Source: Liopterus haemorrhoidalis
Taxonomy: Eukaryota > Arthropoda > Insecta > Coleoptera > Dytiscidae
Direction of reading: 5' to 3'
DNA: 64,000 nt
NCBI GenBank assembly: GCA_963971575.1
Contig: OZ020611.1
Span: 181,860,535 to 181,924,534, forward strand
Below, piece after piece: positions 30,173 to 42,632 of the stretch. The first letter of the stretch is position 1. Each line of letters opens with the position of its first letter. The position numbers and the translations under genes were made by a program. The notes beneath the pieces were generated by a model. It was given only the letters and a program-made list of their open reading frames with translations. It was not told the DNA's origin and searched no databases.

Positions 30173-31588
30173 TCAGAAGTGCGATTGGCCTATCACCCAC
30201 AAGAAATATAAAATAAGTGCTATATTAAAAATATTTTTTTTAATGCAACCATTATATTGGTGCAAAGAAATTGTCGTATAATATTGCAAAGGCTAATGTA
30301 AAGTTTTCAGTTAAAGGTGACGATTGAGAATCATATAAAGGTAGTATGAATTATGAACTAGATAATAAATTGGCAAATTTCAAGTTATTTTGTCAAAAAT
30401 TATTTCAAGTGGTTTCTAAGGAAATGACACTTATTGGAATAAATATGAAATGTGACATTTGTTTGAAAAATGCAGAATCTTAACAAAGATCCCTAAAAAT
30501 TGTCAGGATGAACGAGCGTTGCTTTGTTATTAACAAACACAATTTACGAAGGTAACTGGTTAGATAGTTGGCGACTAAAATGGTAAGAGGCATTTTATTG
30601 TTTTGGTTAAATCATATGGCACGTGTTAGCCATAATGAGTAAAATTTAGATTTGAGATTTAATATTTGAGATTTTAATAATTGAGTTTTAAGACTTGAGA
30701 CATCAAAATATGAGATTTTGTTTTTGATATTTGAGATTTAATATCTGAGTTATGATATTTGAGATTTGATAATTAAGATCTGAGTTTCGAGATTTGAGTT
30801 TTAAAGTTGAACGTTTATTGGAAAAGACAAATGACTGATCACTGGGATCGGAATGGCAAAATAAACTGAGAAATATAATAGATAATGAGTTGAGAGTTGA
30901 AAAGGTTGTCGAGTACCGCAAGACATGCCGCTGCCAGTGGCATCAGTCCGGTAATAGCTCTGTAACCATGGTGGCAGATGGTGAGCTATGGCGACGGGCT
31001 GATGATGATGATAAAGCACTGTGTGTGCAGAAACGAATAGACGCTCTCTGAGCTTAGCACTGTGTGTGCAGAAATGAATAAACGGCCGCTGAGCTTGTTG
31101 TACTGTAGACAATCTGTAATGAAGGAAACTAATAGATAGTTACTGAGTATCTGAGCTTGTTGATCTAGTCACTGAGTTCGTGATAGAGAAATCAAATGAT
31201 AACAAAAGTCTCTAAACTTTCAGATCACGATTTATACTCTGCTATTGGAAGGTTTTGTTGTAAGCAAATATTTATTTTAACTAATTGATATTGGTGCATG
31301 GTTGATTTTGTGAAAGATCAATTCTGCGCCCAATTTTGCTCTATTTACAGATAATGAATTAGGTGAAGACTTTCAAGAAGCAGTAGAAGATGAATGGTGG
31401 ACCAGCTCAAGAATGGAGATCCTGGTATGCAGGATGCTGTTACTGGTATGCAAGATGCAGGATGCTGTTGTTGGTATGGAGCAGACCATTGGTGGTATGC
31501 AGGTTGCTGTTGCTGATAACAACAATGCCGTTAATGGTGTGAAGAATACAGTTGCGTCCCGAGAACGTTCCGCATGTCAGTCTGGCCG

Positions 31589-31763
31589 TGTTAGCGAAAA
31601 TATAATTATGCAACATTTATCCTTATTAACGATCGTGGGGTGCTATATCGTTGCTAAGGCATATTGTTTTATGTAAATAGAATAGTATAAAATATATCAT
31701 ATGATGTGTGAGACGTATTAGTTGATCAATAAAATCATGTCTTATTATTCATAAAATACCTTT

Positions 31764-31773
<10 letters not shown>
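31589..31773 (+). repeat. 3' LTR of element 2
   Basis: Identical to the 5' LTR in my reading. An open frame at 31413-31676 runs into it and is not considered a gene. Confidence 0.9.

Positions 31774-31842
<69 letters not shown>
31774..31842. repeat. (TA)n microsatellite
   Basis: About 34 TA units directly after the LTR. The element probably inserted into a longer (TA)n tract, which also appears at its left edge. Confidence 0.97.
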
Positions 31843-31844
<2 letters not shown>

Positions 31845-31847
<3 letters not shown>

Positions 31848-32608
31848 TAACTTCTACAGGTATCAAAGCCCTTACTGAAACTATTGGGCCATTTTACTGG
31901 ACGCATTAAAGAAAATCTCTTCTTTAGAATGAATTTTTATAAAGATATTCTAAACCCTTACTGTTCAAAAAACAAGTTACCATATATATGAGAAATTCAT
32001 CTTTCTTAGGAACATAATATCAAAATATTGCTGAAACAATAAATTTCGTTCCCTGCTTCCTAAAATAACATGCATAATATATCAATCGTATCCGATTAGA
32101 ACAAACTTTAATAATGATGTAATCCCTGAATATCTGGGGCTTAGCTTTAAACAAGAAAAGCCTAAATATGTTCCTTCCATTGTACACAACTGACTGAGCA
32201 CTGCTTTCTGCTTTCTGCTGAATCAAAATCAACGTATTTATTCCTGAAATCCGTTCAGAGCTGACTCCAGTAGATATCCACAACAGACTCACTAGACTTC
32301 TATATTCCCACCATCGCAAATCATTGCGGCGATCCAGACTTCACTCTGGGTTAGGTTAGGGTGTTAATGCGACCAAATGTATTAGGCTTCGATTACACGA
32401 GATTACTCCACTTTATTTCCTAACTACCAATGATGCTGTTCAATTTTAACATATCGATATATACACTGAATAATGTTAAGTGTAGAGTTCGTTTAATGAT
32501 ATTTTTATAGATATCGTACCCACCATACATTACTAGTTTCTTACACAAAATTAACATCTGAAATAAAATTAGTAACAATCTATATATCAAAATTTGCAGC
32601 GATTTTTA
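31845..32608. other. no recognisable gene
   Basis: A minus-strand open frame of about 100 codons (32020-32319) shows no recognisable domain and I do not call it. 32347-32361 contains GGTTAGGTTAGGG, just two copies of TTAGG. Confidence 0.4.
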
Positions 32609-32616
32609 TCTATCTA

Positions 32617-34111
32617 CAGTGTTGTAATAGATACATTTGAAAATATATCTAGATACAGATACAGATACTTGAGGAAAAATGTATCTAGATGCAGATACAG
32701 ATACAAATTTTAAAAAGTATCTAGATACAGATACATTTTTTTTACAATGTATCTATATACTTCAAGATACTTTTAAGATACTTTCGGAAAAATGAAAACA
32801 CCACAAAAAAAAAGAAATAACTAGAGCAAGGAATATATTTGTTCACAATAAAAAATAAGTTATGCATTATTATTACTCTTAAAATAAACACAAATAGCCT
32901 TTGAAGCTGTGTGTCAGAAATATTAACTAAATATACTTATGTAATCTTTAAAAAAATCACTTTTTTATTCCATATTGAGCGGATATATCGAACATTTTTT
33001 GTTCGCTAATAAATTACTGATTATTAAATGAGTATATAGGATGACAAAAATAAAACAACAATTTTATTTATTATATTTTTCTTTATTTAATTCACATTTA
33101 TAAAATTAATTCTTATTCTTAGATTAGATAATTACTTAATGGTTGTTTTACTTAACGTTGTTAATAAAATTAATGAATTTTTTTTATTTATTATTTTTTT
33201 AAGTTTATTCAGTGCTGGAAATACAATTACACTTTATTAAAATTGTATAGATAAAAATAAATTAAATAAATAAATAAATTATAAGTTTGAGAATTATGAT
33301 AAAATACAAGTTCTATATATAATTAATTAAATTTTTGAAAACATCCTTTTATTTTTTCCTTTTACTTTAAATTTAAAAAAAAAATAAGAAATAAAAGAAT
33401 GTTTTCCAAAATTTAATTAACTACATATAGAACTTGTATTTTATCATAATTCTCAAACTTATAATTTATTTATTTAATTTATTTTTATCTATAAAATTTT
33501 AATAAAATGTAATTGTATTTCCAGCTCTGAAAATGGCTTTTTTTTAAATGAAATAATTTTATTAACAACGGTTATCCAAACAACCTTTAAATATAGTTAC
33601 TAAACGTGTTTTTTATTATTATTATTATAGTTTGCAAAGATAATTTTGCAAAGTAAATTGCCAGGCTGCAAGGGTTATATGCATTTCAAATGCGAAACAT
33701 GTGGTGTACATCTTTGTCTAACAAAGATAAAAACCTTCCTAAAATTTCATTTAAATTAAACTCCTGTTAAAATTTGAGTTAACTTTCATAATGTTACAAA
33801 TATGCAACATACTGTAGTGTTTTTTTTTTTTATAAACAACAATAAAAAAAAATTCCTCCATAAATTGTTTTATTTTGATCACAGGTTTGAAAAATCGTAA
33901 GGACATATTTTGTAAAAAGACCTTGAAAAAGACAAAATAGGAAAGTATCTGAAAAAAGTACCTGAAATACAGATACTTAGATACTGATTTAAATAGCTAG
34001 ATACAGATATAGATACATATTTTAAAATGTACCTAGATACAGTAACTAGATACATGCACAGTATCTAGTTACTGTATCTAGATACAAATACCTAGATACA
34101 TTACAACACTG
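32617..34111. mobile_element. hAT element, copy 2, perfect 8-bp TSD
   Basis: CAGTGTTGTAAT...ATTACAACACTG, flanked by TCTATCTA at 32609-32616 and 34112-34119. Same TAGATACAGATAC subterminal repeats and the same internal palindrome as 15304-16500. It differs by about 345 bp (33539-33885) in place of the roughly 100 bp at 16230-16335 in copy 1. Non-coding. Confidence 0.95.
33210..33529. repeat. 320-bp inverted repeat inside hAT copy 2
   Basis: Counterpart of 15899-16218; outer sequence CAGTGCTGGAAATACAATTA and its complement TGTATTTCCAGCTCTG. Confidence 0.9.
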
Positions 34112-34119
34112 TCTATCTA

Positions 34120-34476
34120 GGGGAAGCCGGGGCAGAATGGGCTACCGGGACAGAATGAAGTGGGAGGTACGCGAGACAGATATATCATATTTCAGAACTC
34201 AGAGACAAAAAATGTTTTGTTGCAAGAGTTCTTACTTAGGTTGCTCTACTACTTCTACCAGCTCACACGTGCGTCGTGGAATTTTTGAGATATTTGTAAT
34301 ATTTATGCATGCTGATTAGAGGTAAAGTGTGAGTATGTGTTTCTTTTTTTTTTATTGTTTATCATAATGATGTTCAATATCCAATACGTTTGTCATATAG
34401 TCCTTTACAATATCTACGGTTTATTTGTATACACAGTAAGTACTAAAATTAATATAATACTCGCTTTTGATACAGT
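34120..34476. other. no recognisable gene
   Basis: Short GC-rich start (GGGGAAGCCGGGGCAGAATG), then AT-rich sequence. No feature assigned. Confidence 0.4.
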
Positions 34477-34477
34477 A

Positions 34478-35706
34478 CGAGGACTATATACCTTTTAAGT
34501 TTTTACAAAACTAAGAAAGAAATTTTTTTTTGAACAAACTTTTATTTATTTTCAAAATATTTGCCTTTAAGGCATGCGTTCAAACCAATTTCGAAACGTT
34601 TTTCCACTCTGAAGTTGGTATCTCAAAAACATGGTTTTCGAAGGCTTCAACAGCTTCTTGATGTGATGAAAATCGCTGTACACGCATTTTTTGTTTGACA
34701 TTGGGGAACAAAAAAATGTCGTTAGGGGATAAATCAGGTGAATACGGGCAATGAGACATTAATTCGATGTTTTTCTCCTTCAAATAATCAATTGGTTGAC
34801 GTGCTGCATGGCAGCTTGCATTGTCATGATGAAGAATGATGCGATGTATCTGGTTGTTTTTCCTGATTTTGTCGATGACTTCTGGTAAACAAATTGTTGT
34901 ATACCATTCAGCATTAATTTTTCTCCTATCCTCTAACGGAATGGTTGCGACATGTCCAGTACAACCGAAAAAACAATCGACCATTATCTTGGAAGTGCTT
35001 CATGAACGAACAATTTTTGTGAGTTTCGGTTCATCTTGGAAAACGCTTTCAGTGGATTGTTGCTTAGTTTCCGGTTCATATGGATAAATCCAAAATTCGT
35101 CACCTGTAGCGATGTTGTATAAGGATTTTGCAATGCCTAGGTTGAATTTTTTTAGCATTCCCTTACACTAATCAACACGAGCCTTTTTTGAGCTTCGGTC
35201 AAATCATGCGGAATCCATCGGAAACTTTTTCATAGCTAAATGTTCATGCAAAATCGAATGTATTGCAGTCTGCGATATGCCAAAGGATATCTCTTTCTCA
35301 CGGTAGTCACATGCCGATCTTCTTCAATCATTTTGCGCACAGCATTGATGTTTTTTTGAATCACAACCGATTTTGGTCAACCTTCACGAGATTCATCACT
35401 AACGGAGGCACGATCACGACGAAATTCTGCAAACCATTTGTAAATAGTCTTTTCTGATGGTGTTTCATTACCAAAAGTTAAACGAAGCGAATCTATGCAT
35501 TGTTGTTGAGTTAGGCCTTTACTAATATATCCATTTTTTCACAAACATGTTTTTTTTTAACGCTCACTGTTAACAAACTACTCGGTAAATGTATAAGCTG
35601 CCACTTATTTCACAATAACAAATGTCAAATTTTACGAATATAGTAATGACACATTTCAATATTGCCATCTAGTGGTCGTTTGTAAAATCATAACAAGTAA
35701 CCCTCG
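34478..35706 (-). mobile_element. mariner transposon, copy 2 of family A
   Basis: Bounded by TA on both sides (34476-34477, 35707-35708). The left end CGAGGACTATATACC is the 3' terminus; the right end reads CGAGGGTTACTTGTTATG on the minus strand and is the 5' terminus. Total 1,229 bp, near the family's usual 1.25-1.3 kb. Transposase broken. Confidence 0.95.
34575..35545 (-). pseudogene. mariner transposase, copy 2
   Basis: N-terminal part in several frames: Q-Q-Q-C-I-D-S-L-R-L-T-F-G-N-E-T-P-S and W-F-A-E-F-R-R. The first catalytic box is GDEFWIYPYEPETKQQ (Asp kept, usual T replaced by F). The C-terminal 134 codons are open: F-F-G-C-T-G-H-V-A-T-I-P-L-E-D, ICLPEVIDKIRKNNQ, HHDNASCHAA (second Asp) and CPYSPDLSPNDIFLFPNV with the D34D third Asp region. 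The frame shifts at the very C-terminus. Stops interrupt the N-terminal half, so it is inactive. Confidence 0.93.
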
Positions 35707-35708
35707 TA

Positions 35709-36429
35709 CACGTGTTCGGTATGAAAATTAAATTATTTTTACCCTAAATACTTATATTTAGAACTACGGCAGATTGAAGTTATCTGCTGAAATATAACAC
35801 CAAATACAATAACTATAAGTAATTTTCAAATGTAAAAGTTACATTTTTAAACGTAACATGTCAACTGAATTATATATTTTGAAAAAGTGTTTCTAAAATT
35901 TAAGATTGTATTGTCAACAGTAATAAAACTGACGTCAATTTTGTTATGCTGACAATATTCTAATAGCGGCTTTACGCTGTTACATTTTAAAAGAGGAGAG
36001 TGAGCATATTATCTGCATGAATTTGGTTTCTGATTTTTTGTTGAATTAAATGTACCTGATTTAAATTAACATTTAAAGAGTAAATTTACATGAGTATTTA
36101 CAGATGGTATCTAGATGAAAAGATAACATTCAAAACGTGATTTGTCACACACAATTCAATTTGAGATATTAGTATCAGTGACCGCCTCTTTGTTAAGTGT
36201 ATAAAATAAAATCATTAAATAAATTAAAAACCTGTTTTGTGCTATCTAAAAAGCGGGGGGAAATACAATTTTAAAACAGTGCGTTTTACACGTCCACATA
36301 TTTGAAGGTACAAAAGCACATTTTTTTTTTTCAATTCCTTTAAACTGGTCACTCTTTCATGACTTTCATATTTAATTTTTCCCCGATCATTAAGTATGAA
36401 TTTTTGATATTCATTATTAATCGTAAGTC
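35709..36429. other. no recognisable gene
   Basis: AT-rich, no feature found. Confidence 0.45.
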
Positions 36430-36545
36430 GTAATTAAAGTCCGGTATTCTACGTCTTCAACCTTATTTGTAATAATAATTAGATCATCATGTCCAAGAAT
36501 CATGTGTTGCACATACAGCTGTAGACCAAAGTTAGTAGTTACAAC
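36430..36545 (-). pseudogene. possible reverse transcriptase palm fragment
   Basis: Minus-strand reading gives G-L-Q-L-Y-V-Q-H-M-I-L-G-H-D-D-L-I-I-I and then T-N-K-V-E-D-V-E-Y-R. That resembles the L-Y-T-L-x-F-A-D-D-Q-x-x-I-A-x-x-x-E-D-x-E-Y box of the RTE-like LINE at 48600-49026, but G-H-D-D is not the usual A-D-D. Upstream (36560-36960) has a further run of coding-like sequence in shifting frames. Confidence 0.35.
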
Positions 36546-37776
36546 TTTTTTTAGAACCAAACTCAAGCACAAGATGAAATACTAGAGATGCGGTGCCATT
36601 GTTATATCCACATTTTAGATTGTCTTCAATGTCACAAATATGGTATAGCACTGTTATTATATATTTTTCGACGAGCTCTTCTGCTCTTCATACCGTCAAA
36701 ATGATTACCTACATGGATGTATAATACGTACACATTAAACCAAATAAGTCTTTTTTCTTTTCAGCATGAAGAAGAGTTGTAGCAGTAAATTTCTTACGTA
36801 CACTGCTTATTGTCTCTTATATTAACAAAGCATCTTCCATAATCCTTCTTTGCGCATCTTTCCACAGCTCTCCGACAGTTTTAAAACGACCGTACTTTTT
36901 TGGCATTACAGTACACCTTATACATGTGCTGACCATTTTGTAATATTTCTGCTTTATCCACCACCATCGTTATAATATGGATGACAAATAAAAAGTACAA
37001 AACAAAAAACTATATTAAGATTCTCAATTTACAAATTTTTAGAATATAAATTTCTAATGGGGAAAATATGCCGAACAACAAAATATGTACATCAAATAGC
37101 AAATTTTCGGGCATGTAGCAGGTATTCAGCAGGGGGGTACAATTAAAAGAAAAAACGGGGGTGCAACTAAAATAAAGGGAAAAAATCTTATTTTATTACA
37201 TTCCTCAAGACTACAGATTCTGCTGTTAAAATTTACTCATACAGTGACCAGCTTTGGTTTACTTTTACAGATGCATATAAACAAATTTCATTGATTAAAA
37301 AATGGATATTAGCATCAGGACGGGAGGGGGTGCAGTTGCACCCTTGAATTTCTCTTGATGCCACCAATTAGGTTCTTTGCACGACAGATGATGACATTTG
37401 AACAACAAAATATTGTCCTTATTAGTACGTACTTTGAGGTAAATTACAGTTAACATTAAATTAAATTTACAGTAAAATAAATATACTGAAAAAATAATAG
37501 ATAGAGGTATTAAAATTTTATCGAAAACATAATCACTAAATCACTAGAACATTTATTAAATCTGTACAATTAAAGCTTTCTTAACCTCATAAATGCTGGA
37601 CAAGAGCAAACAAACTCGTCATTTTGCGTTTCATTCAGCAAAATGCTGAAATATATTTCTTTGAATTCTTCAGCTGGCATCCAAAATAACTATACTTTTC
37701 ATTTGACAGTTAAGTTACGGTTTGTACATGGGTTCACAGATGGCTCTCCAGGCTTTGTCATTTTCTTGATTATTAA
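36546..37776. other. no gene; possible worn coding relic on minus strand
   Basis: 36690-36960 on the minus strand reads with few stops in changing frames but matches no family I recognise. 37120-37160 and 37320-37360 carry GGGGGTGCA-like tracts that could be remnants of a MITE. Confidence 0.3.
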
Positions 37777-38430
37777 TACAATGTTCCGTAACTGCACACC
37801 TAACTACCGCGGTAGGGTTGCGGTAAAGTCGTGGTAAGTTGTGGTTACCTAAAAACGCGTTTTAGTTACGGAACGGTAGTCACACATCAGTTGATGAAAC
37901 AGACAACTGAACTGTCATTTTATGGACGTTATAGGTTATAGATATTCTCTTACAAACTTATTAATAAAAATATTTGTTTTATTAGTACTTGTTTACAATG
38001 GCACATTATATAAGAACATATATGATTTTTCCCGATATTATTTTTCACGACATCGATCAATATTACTAAAAATCAGTTACTTACACTCATTCTTACTGTT
38101 TTAGTTATAGACTATAGTAAAATAATATTATAATTTACTACTTGCACTACAAAGAAACGACTAATTCCCTCTACTTAACTCTCGCCTTATTATAATTGTT
38201 TTGAAATTCCCGCCTTTTGTAGTTTAAATTAGATCTGAAGTTTTTAGTGGGAGGAAATAACCACACTAACCGCGATATTTCTACGGTTAGATTGGTTACA
38301 AAAAAGTAACCAAAATTTTCAGTAACCGCGTTCCGAAACCTAACAATTTTCCTGAAAAGGTTAATGACGTACACTTTCGGAACGGGAAACTTCAACCGCG
38401 GTTACTTTTGTCGAGTAATGGAACATTGTA
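37777..38430. mobile_element. MITE with TACAATGTTCC termini
   Basis: TACAATGTTCC at 37777 and GGAACATTGTA ending 38430, preceded by TTAA and followed by TTAG. This could be a piggyBac-type TTAA target with one substitution. Inner regions both have GGTTAC/GTAACC and CCGCGG (TACCGCGGTAGGG left, CAACCGCGGTTAC right). No coding content. Superfamily uncertain. Confidence 0.65.
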
Positions 38431-39735
38431 TTAGTCGTTCTACTACACTATTTGTTGTTACTTGAATAAATTGTTGTGCATTTGTATTGTTCTTAACATC
38501 TAATTTGCTGTTAATAAACCTAATTATGTCGGTTCGAAAAATAGAACCCGTTTCTACTTTCTTTCTTTCTTCTTAGACACTATTAGTTGGGTTCATTTTT
38601 GGCCTTACTAACCTAAGTCCTCCACCTTGAACTGTTAAGTATCAGATATTCCCATACATCTTCCATATCAATACCTGCTAGATCTTCGGTTAGATGTTGG
38701 ATGATCTCTCCATATTTTGCAAATTCTACCCATTCACCGACGAGTGTTTATTTATCCTTCTTAGATCCTATTTACAATTCCATCCTCTTTCCTTCTTATC
38801 ACATGTAATCGTCTTCTCTCAATTAATATATAATTCATATTAGAAATAAATCAATTACCGCTTTAAATCCTTCTTGAATAAATTTACATTGGACAGCAAT
38901 GTAAGGTATCTTTTTCGTAGCACACAATTTAAATATTTTCCAATATTCCACAGTCCATCTACATTCATTTTTGGTATTGTTAGTTAATTCCTATAACTCT
39001 TGATGACGTCGTGTGATGATCGCTTTAGTTCGGCGTTAATGCGTACGCGATACGTTACCATTGAAACGTTGGATGGGAAATGCGCTGGTCAGCAAATTCT
39101 CGTTCGTTGCCGGTCTGAACTAATTGGCTGGCGGGTTCGTGATTAGCTCGAGTCCCAGCAGGGGTCCTGTTGCCTACCCGCTCTGACACACTCGCCACTC
39201 GCCAGTCCTTGTGTGTGCGCAGAGTCGGTGCATTGAAAATTTTCCAGTTAGGCAAACATCGGCTTTGCACCATAACACACAAAAATGCATACATTTTAAA
39301 ATTAGAATGATAATGAAACATTTAAATTCTTCTGACGTTTTATTTGGCATAGTTATTGATAGGTAGCCACTGAATATTATCGAATCACGTTCAATGACTA
39401 TAATTGATGTCTATTAATCTTTCCGCCCCAGATAATACATCAGCTTGTCATCGTCATCGACTGAAGATTGAATTTTTATTTAACAAATAGTGACAATCAC
39501 ATGCACATACAAATATATGAAATGTTATTTCTACTTTATATTTATCACCAATAGAATACTCCTTAATAACATTTTTATTTATTTAGCGTATGGCTGCATA
39601 CATTAACTTAATATAATCAAATCGCATAGTACCTATAAAATAAAACAAAGGCAAATCGTGAAATATAATGTTTTTAGTCACAATATAAAAAAAAAAATGT
39701 AGCTTAAAGAAATGATTATCTTATTATAATGAAAT
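38431..39735. other. no gene; GC-rich block at 39040-39270
   Basis: The GC-rich block has GTTGCCGGTCTGAACTAATT and AGCTCGAGTCCCAGCA, the latter resembling a polymerase III B box (GGTTCGANTCC). A similar pair of motifs occurs at 53045-53105. An open frame on the minus strand there is unrecognisable. Confidence 0.35.
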
Positions 39736-40797
39736 ATCTGTATTTGGCAATCAGTCCAAAGCATTTGCTGTCACCAATACAATATCTTCTGCTGTCCCTT
39801 GGAAGGCTCTGTTGGGGCATTCAAAGACGATGTGTCTCATCGACTAACGTTCTGCACCGTAGTCGCAATTTGGAGTCTCCCGCATCCCCCATCTGAACAG
39901 AGAGTCGCCGCTTCAATCATAGCCCGTACCAACTCTGTTCAAAGATAACCATGTTTTTCTGGGAAGGTCGAATCCATTCTGAGGCTCTTCAGGGTTAGGA
40001 AAGGAGTGGAACTCAGCTGGGGCCTGCTCTACCCACTTTTTCTGCCAGATTTCTTTTGCGTTGTAACCAGTTGTCGTAGTATTCCTTGCTGTAGTAACTG
40101 ATGGGTTACCGGATTTCATTCTATCCGTACTGTCAAAAGTCGGTACTGGCCAGGTCGTCATGTATAGGAAGTTCTGCAATTTCATTTATTTTCCCATACA
40201 CACGCAAGAGGGCTGACAGGTGGCGTATATGAGGTTGCCGAAAATGAGCGAGAATTTGAAGCCAGTAGGTTGGTGTTGACCTAATGGCGTGTTATTATTC
40301 GCATCGTTTCATTCAGTGCTATGTCAACTTTTCCTACATGAGGGCTATTTATCTATACTGGTGCACAATATTCTGCTGTTGATTACACTAGGCTTAGCGT
40401 TGTTATTGGAAGTGTTGACGCGTTTGCTCCCCTCGATGAACCAGCTAGTTTTTGAAGAATATAGTTTCTGGTTCTGAGTTCCACGCCAACGTTAGATGAT
40501 TGTTGAAAGAAAGTGTCCTGTCAAGAGTCTCCCAGATATTTTGGTGTTGGGTTGAAAGGCAGGATTACTCCGTCAAGAGTCACGTCAATAGGCGTATGAG
40601 CTAATATGTTATTTAAAGGGACACAACCAGTTTCAGTTTTTGCTGTACTGGCAGTTAGACGCAATTTTTTTAAATACTCACTAAGTAAGGATAGATCTTC
40701 TGTTTTATTTTCCTTGCTGAGTTGTTATGGCGAGATCGTCTGCATAAGCGAATTTTTTGCTTGCTGTTTGCGGCATATTTGAGATATACAGGTTCAT
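39736..40797 (-). pseudogene. LINE reverse transcriptase, C-terminal half, decayed
   Basis: On the minus strand: N-L-Y-I-S-N-M-P-Q-T-A-S-K-K, FAYADDLAITTQQGK with the catalytic pair at 40735-40740, then many stops. Recognisable blocks remain, such as L-Y-S-S-K-T-S, LNRVGTGYD (about 39913-39940), R-W-G-M-R-E-T-P-N-C-D-Y-G-A and MRHIVFECPNRAFQGT. This R-x-G-x-G ... C-x-C-G ... H-I-V-x-x-C-P tail is common in the R1/LOA/I superfamily. The 5' edge of the fragment coincides with the start of another LINE on the plus strand. Confidence 0.85.
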
Positions 40798-41480
40798 AAT
40801 AACATCAGATACGCGGACGACACCCTTCTTATTGCTGATACACCAGAGGGACTCCAGGAAACCTTGATAGATTGGCAAATACGGAAGATAAATATGGTCT
40901 TAAAATCAAAATGGCTAAAACCAAATACATGGTAATCAGCAAAGGCGTCAATCCACCTAACACCGGGTTACAAAGGAACAATGTTGCTGGACACAGAGTA
41001 CATAATTTCTTGTATATTGGCACAGTGCTGATCGAGTATTTGGACCATTCCGCAAGGAGTAAAGTAGAGAATAGCAAGAGCTCGCAATGCTTTTCAATAA
41101 ATGAAGCTATTACTCTGCAGTCATAACTTGAGCCTAAACAGTACGGTCCGCATTCTCAAAGCATATTTCCTGCTATACGAAATGGAGGCATGGACCCTCA
41201 CTGTGGCTACATCCAGAAGAATTCATGCTTTTGAGTTGTAGTCTTATCGTAGGATGCTAAGAATAAACTGGTTTGACAAAGTCACAAATGCCGAAGTTCT
41301 CAGGAAGATGCAAAAAGAAGTTGAAGTTTTAAAAAACTTCAAGATCTGGAAGCTGGAATACCTGGGACTCATAATGAGGATCTCAAATAAATATCAGCTC
41401 CTCCAACTTATCATGCAGGGTAAAATTGAAGCCAGTAGAGGGTCAGATAGAAGAAGATGTCCTTCTCACATTTGTCTGTG
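40798..41480 (+). pseudogene. LINE reverse transcriptase fragment, opposite strand
   Basis: Starts in the palm: NNIRYADDTLLIADTPEGLQ (catalytic pair at 40816-40821). Frame shift near 40866, then R-L-A-N-T-E-D-K-Y-G-L-K-I, K-M-A-K-T-K-Y-M-V-I, H-N-F-L-Y-I-G-T, several stops, and M-L-R-I-N-W-F-D-K-V-T-N-A-E-V-L. It ends L-E-Y-L-G-L-I-M-R then LLQLIMQGKIEASRG. The order and motifs match widespread insect endonuclease/reverse transcriptase LINEs (L-x-Y-L-G-H-I-x-R, L-I-x-Q-G-K-I). Dead fragment, 5' half absent. Confidence 0.88.
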
Positions 41481-42632
41481 TTACACATTTTAACACAGTG
41501 TGTACAGTTCGAGGATGTCAGGGAGAGCCTGTGCTATGACCTGTCAGTTAATTTAGGTGACGACAGGGTACTCTTGGATAGGCTGATACTCTTCCTGAAT
41601 AAATCGAAATTATTTTTCTATGCATAAAAGTTTACACTTTGCTTTAATGTGATATTTATTTTGATCTGTGATATTTGATGTTAACCGACGCCTGTACAGT
41701 TTCTTACCATCACCCTTCGTCTGTTTTCGAATAGACTTTTATTCTAATCTGTTTGTAAATATTATAAAATTATATTTAATCATTCATTTGTGTTTTATTT
41801 ATTCTTTTTAATTTTAGGTGGGCTGTGTTAAGTCATTGTTGCTGTACGCCAGAAATGTTAACTAAGTAACTATCATAATTATAATTATGTGTTACGTCAG
41901 CAACAAATTTTCGAAAACTGAATTGTGAACGTTTATACATTTTAAAGCTTGTTTCCTAGGATTGAGTGTCGTGTTTCTGAGTGCAGCCACCCCTTCTTTT
42001 CTACAATAACAGCACTGAATAATTGAGAAACTATTGAGAACAATAACCAATATCCTGGACTCGAAATGGAAAATTTCACGACCAGGGACGCTACTTCAAA
42101 ATTATTGTGTGACTTAAAAAAGATAGACATCTTGCGTACAAAAAAAAAAAACGCTTATTTTAAATTCTTATTGAAGGCCGTCACTACCCGTGCGTGCGTA
42201 TAATATATTAACGTCAAGGCTACCTGCATTCTTTCCAGGTCGTACGATAGTCCTACATAAAATTACGGATTCGCCCTGGATTGGTGGATAGACGATTTAA
42301 ATTATAATACCGTTTTTAACTAAGTATTAAAATATAATTATTATTGAAAAAGAAAGTACATACAAAATTAATCTTGGTTTAAACAAAATTAATTATATAA
42401 CTTACATTTTGGTAAGTCTGTTTAACGTGCACAAGAATGTACTTCTGTAAGGAATTTCAATTCATCAATTGATTTTAGGAAGAATCTAAATTTAAAGCAC
42501 TTATTACCAAAATCCAGTGTTGACAATCATTCACATTTATAGCAAAAAATATTATTAATCGCTAGAACTATTAACAGTCAAAACTTCTAATAACCAAACA
42601 CTAACTAAACTTTTCTTAATGGCGTTCCATCA
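41481..42632. other. no recognisable gene
   Basis: No feature found beyond AT-rich sequence and a poly-A tract at 42142. Confidence 0.4.

Larger units (their letters stand above)
29988..31773 (+). mobile_element. short non-autonomous LTR retrotransposon, element 2
   Basis: LTRs of 185 bp at 29988-30172 and 31589-31773, which I find identical base for base, so a very recent insertion. The LTR starts TGTTAGCG and ends TTAATA, an atypical 3' edge. The 1.4-kb interior starts TCAGAAGTGCGATTGG (tRNA-Leu-like primer site) and holds no gag/pol frame. It includes a TTTGAGAT-rich stretch (30640-30800) and a short methionine-rich repeat region (31410-31560). Inserted in (TA)n next to the hAT MITE at 29391. 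Confidence 0.88.

Noticed and set aside
32020..32319. 99-codon minus-strand open frame
   Set aside because: No recognised domain, no splice or promoter context; length is plausible by chance in this much sequence.
32347..32361. TTAGG-like telomere motif
   Set aside because: Only two units; expected by chance and not an array.
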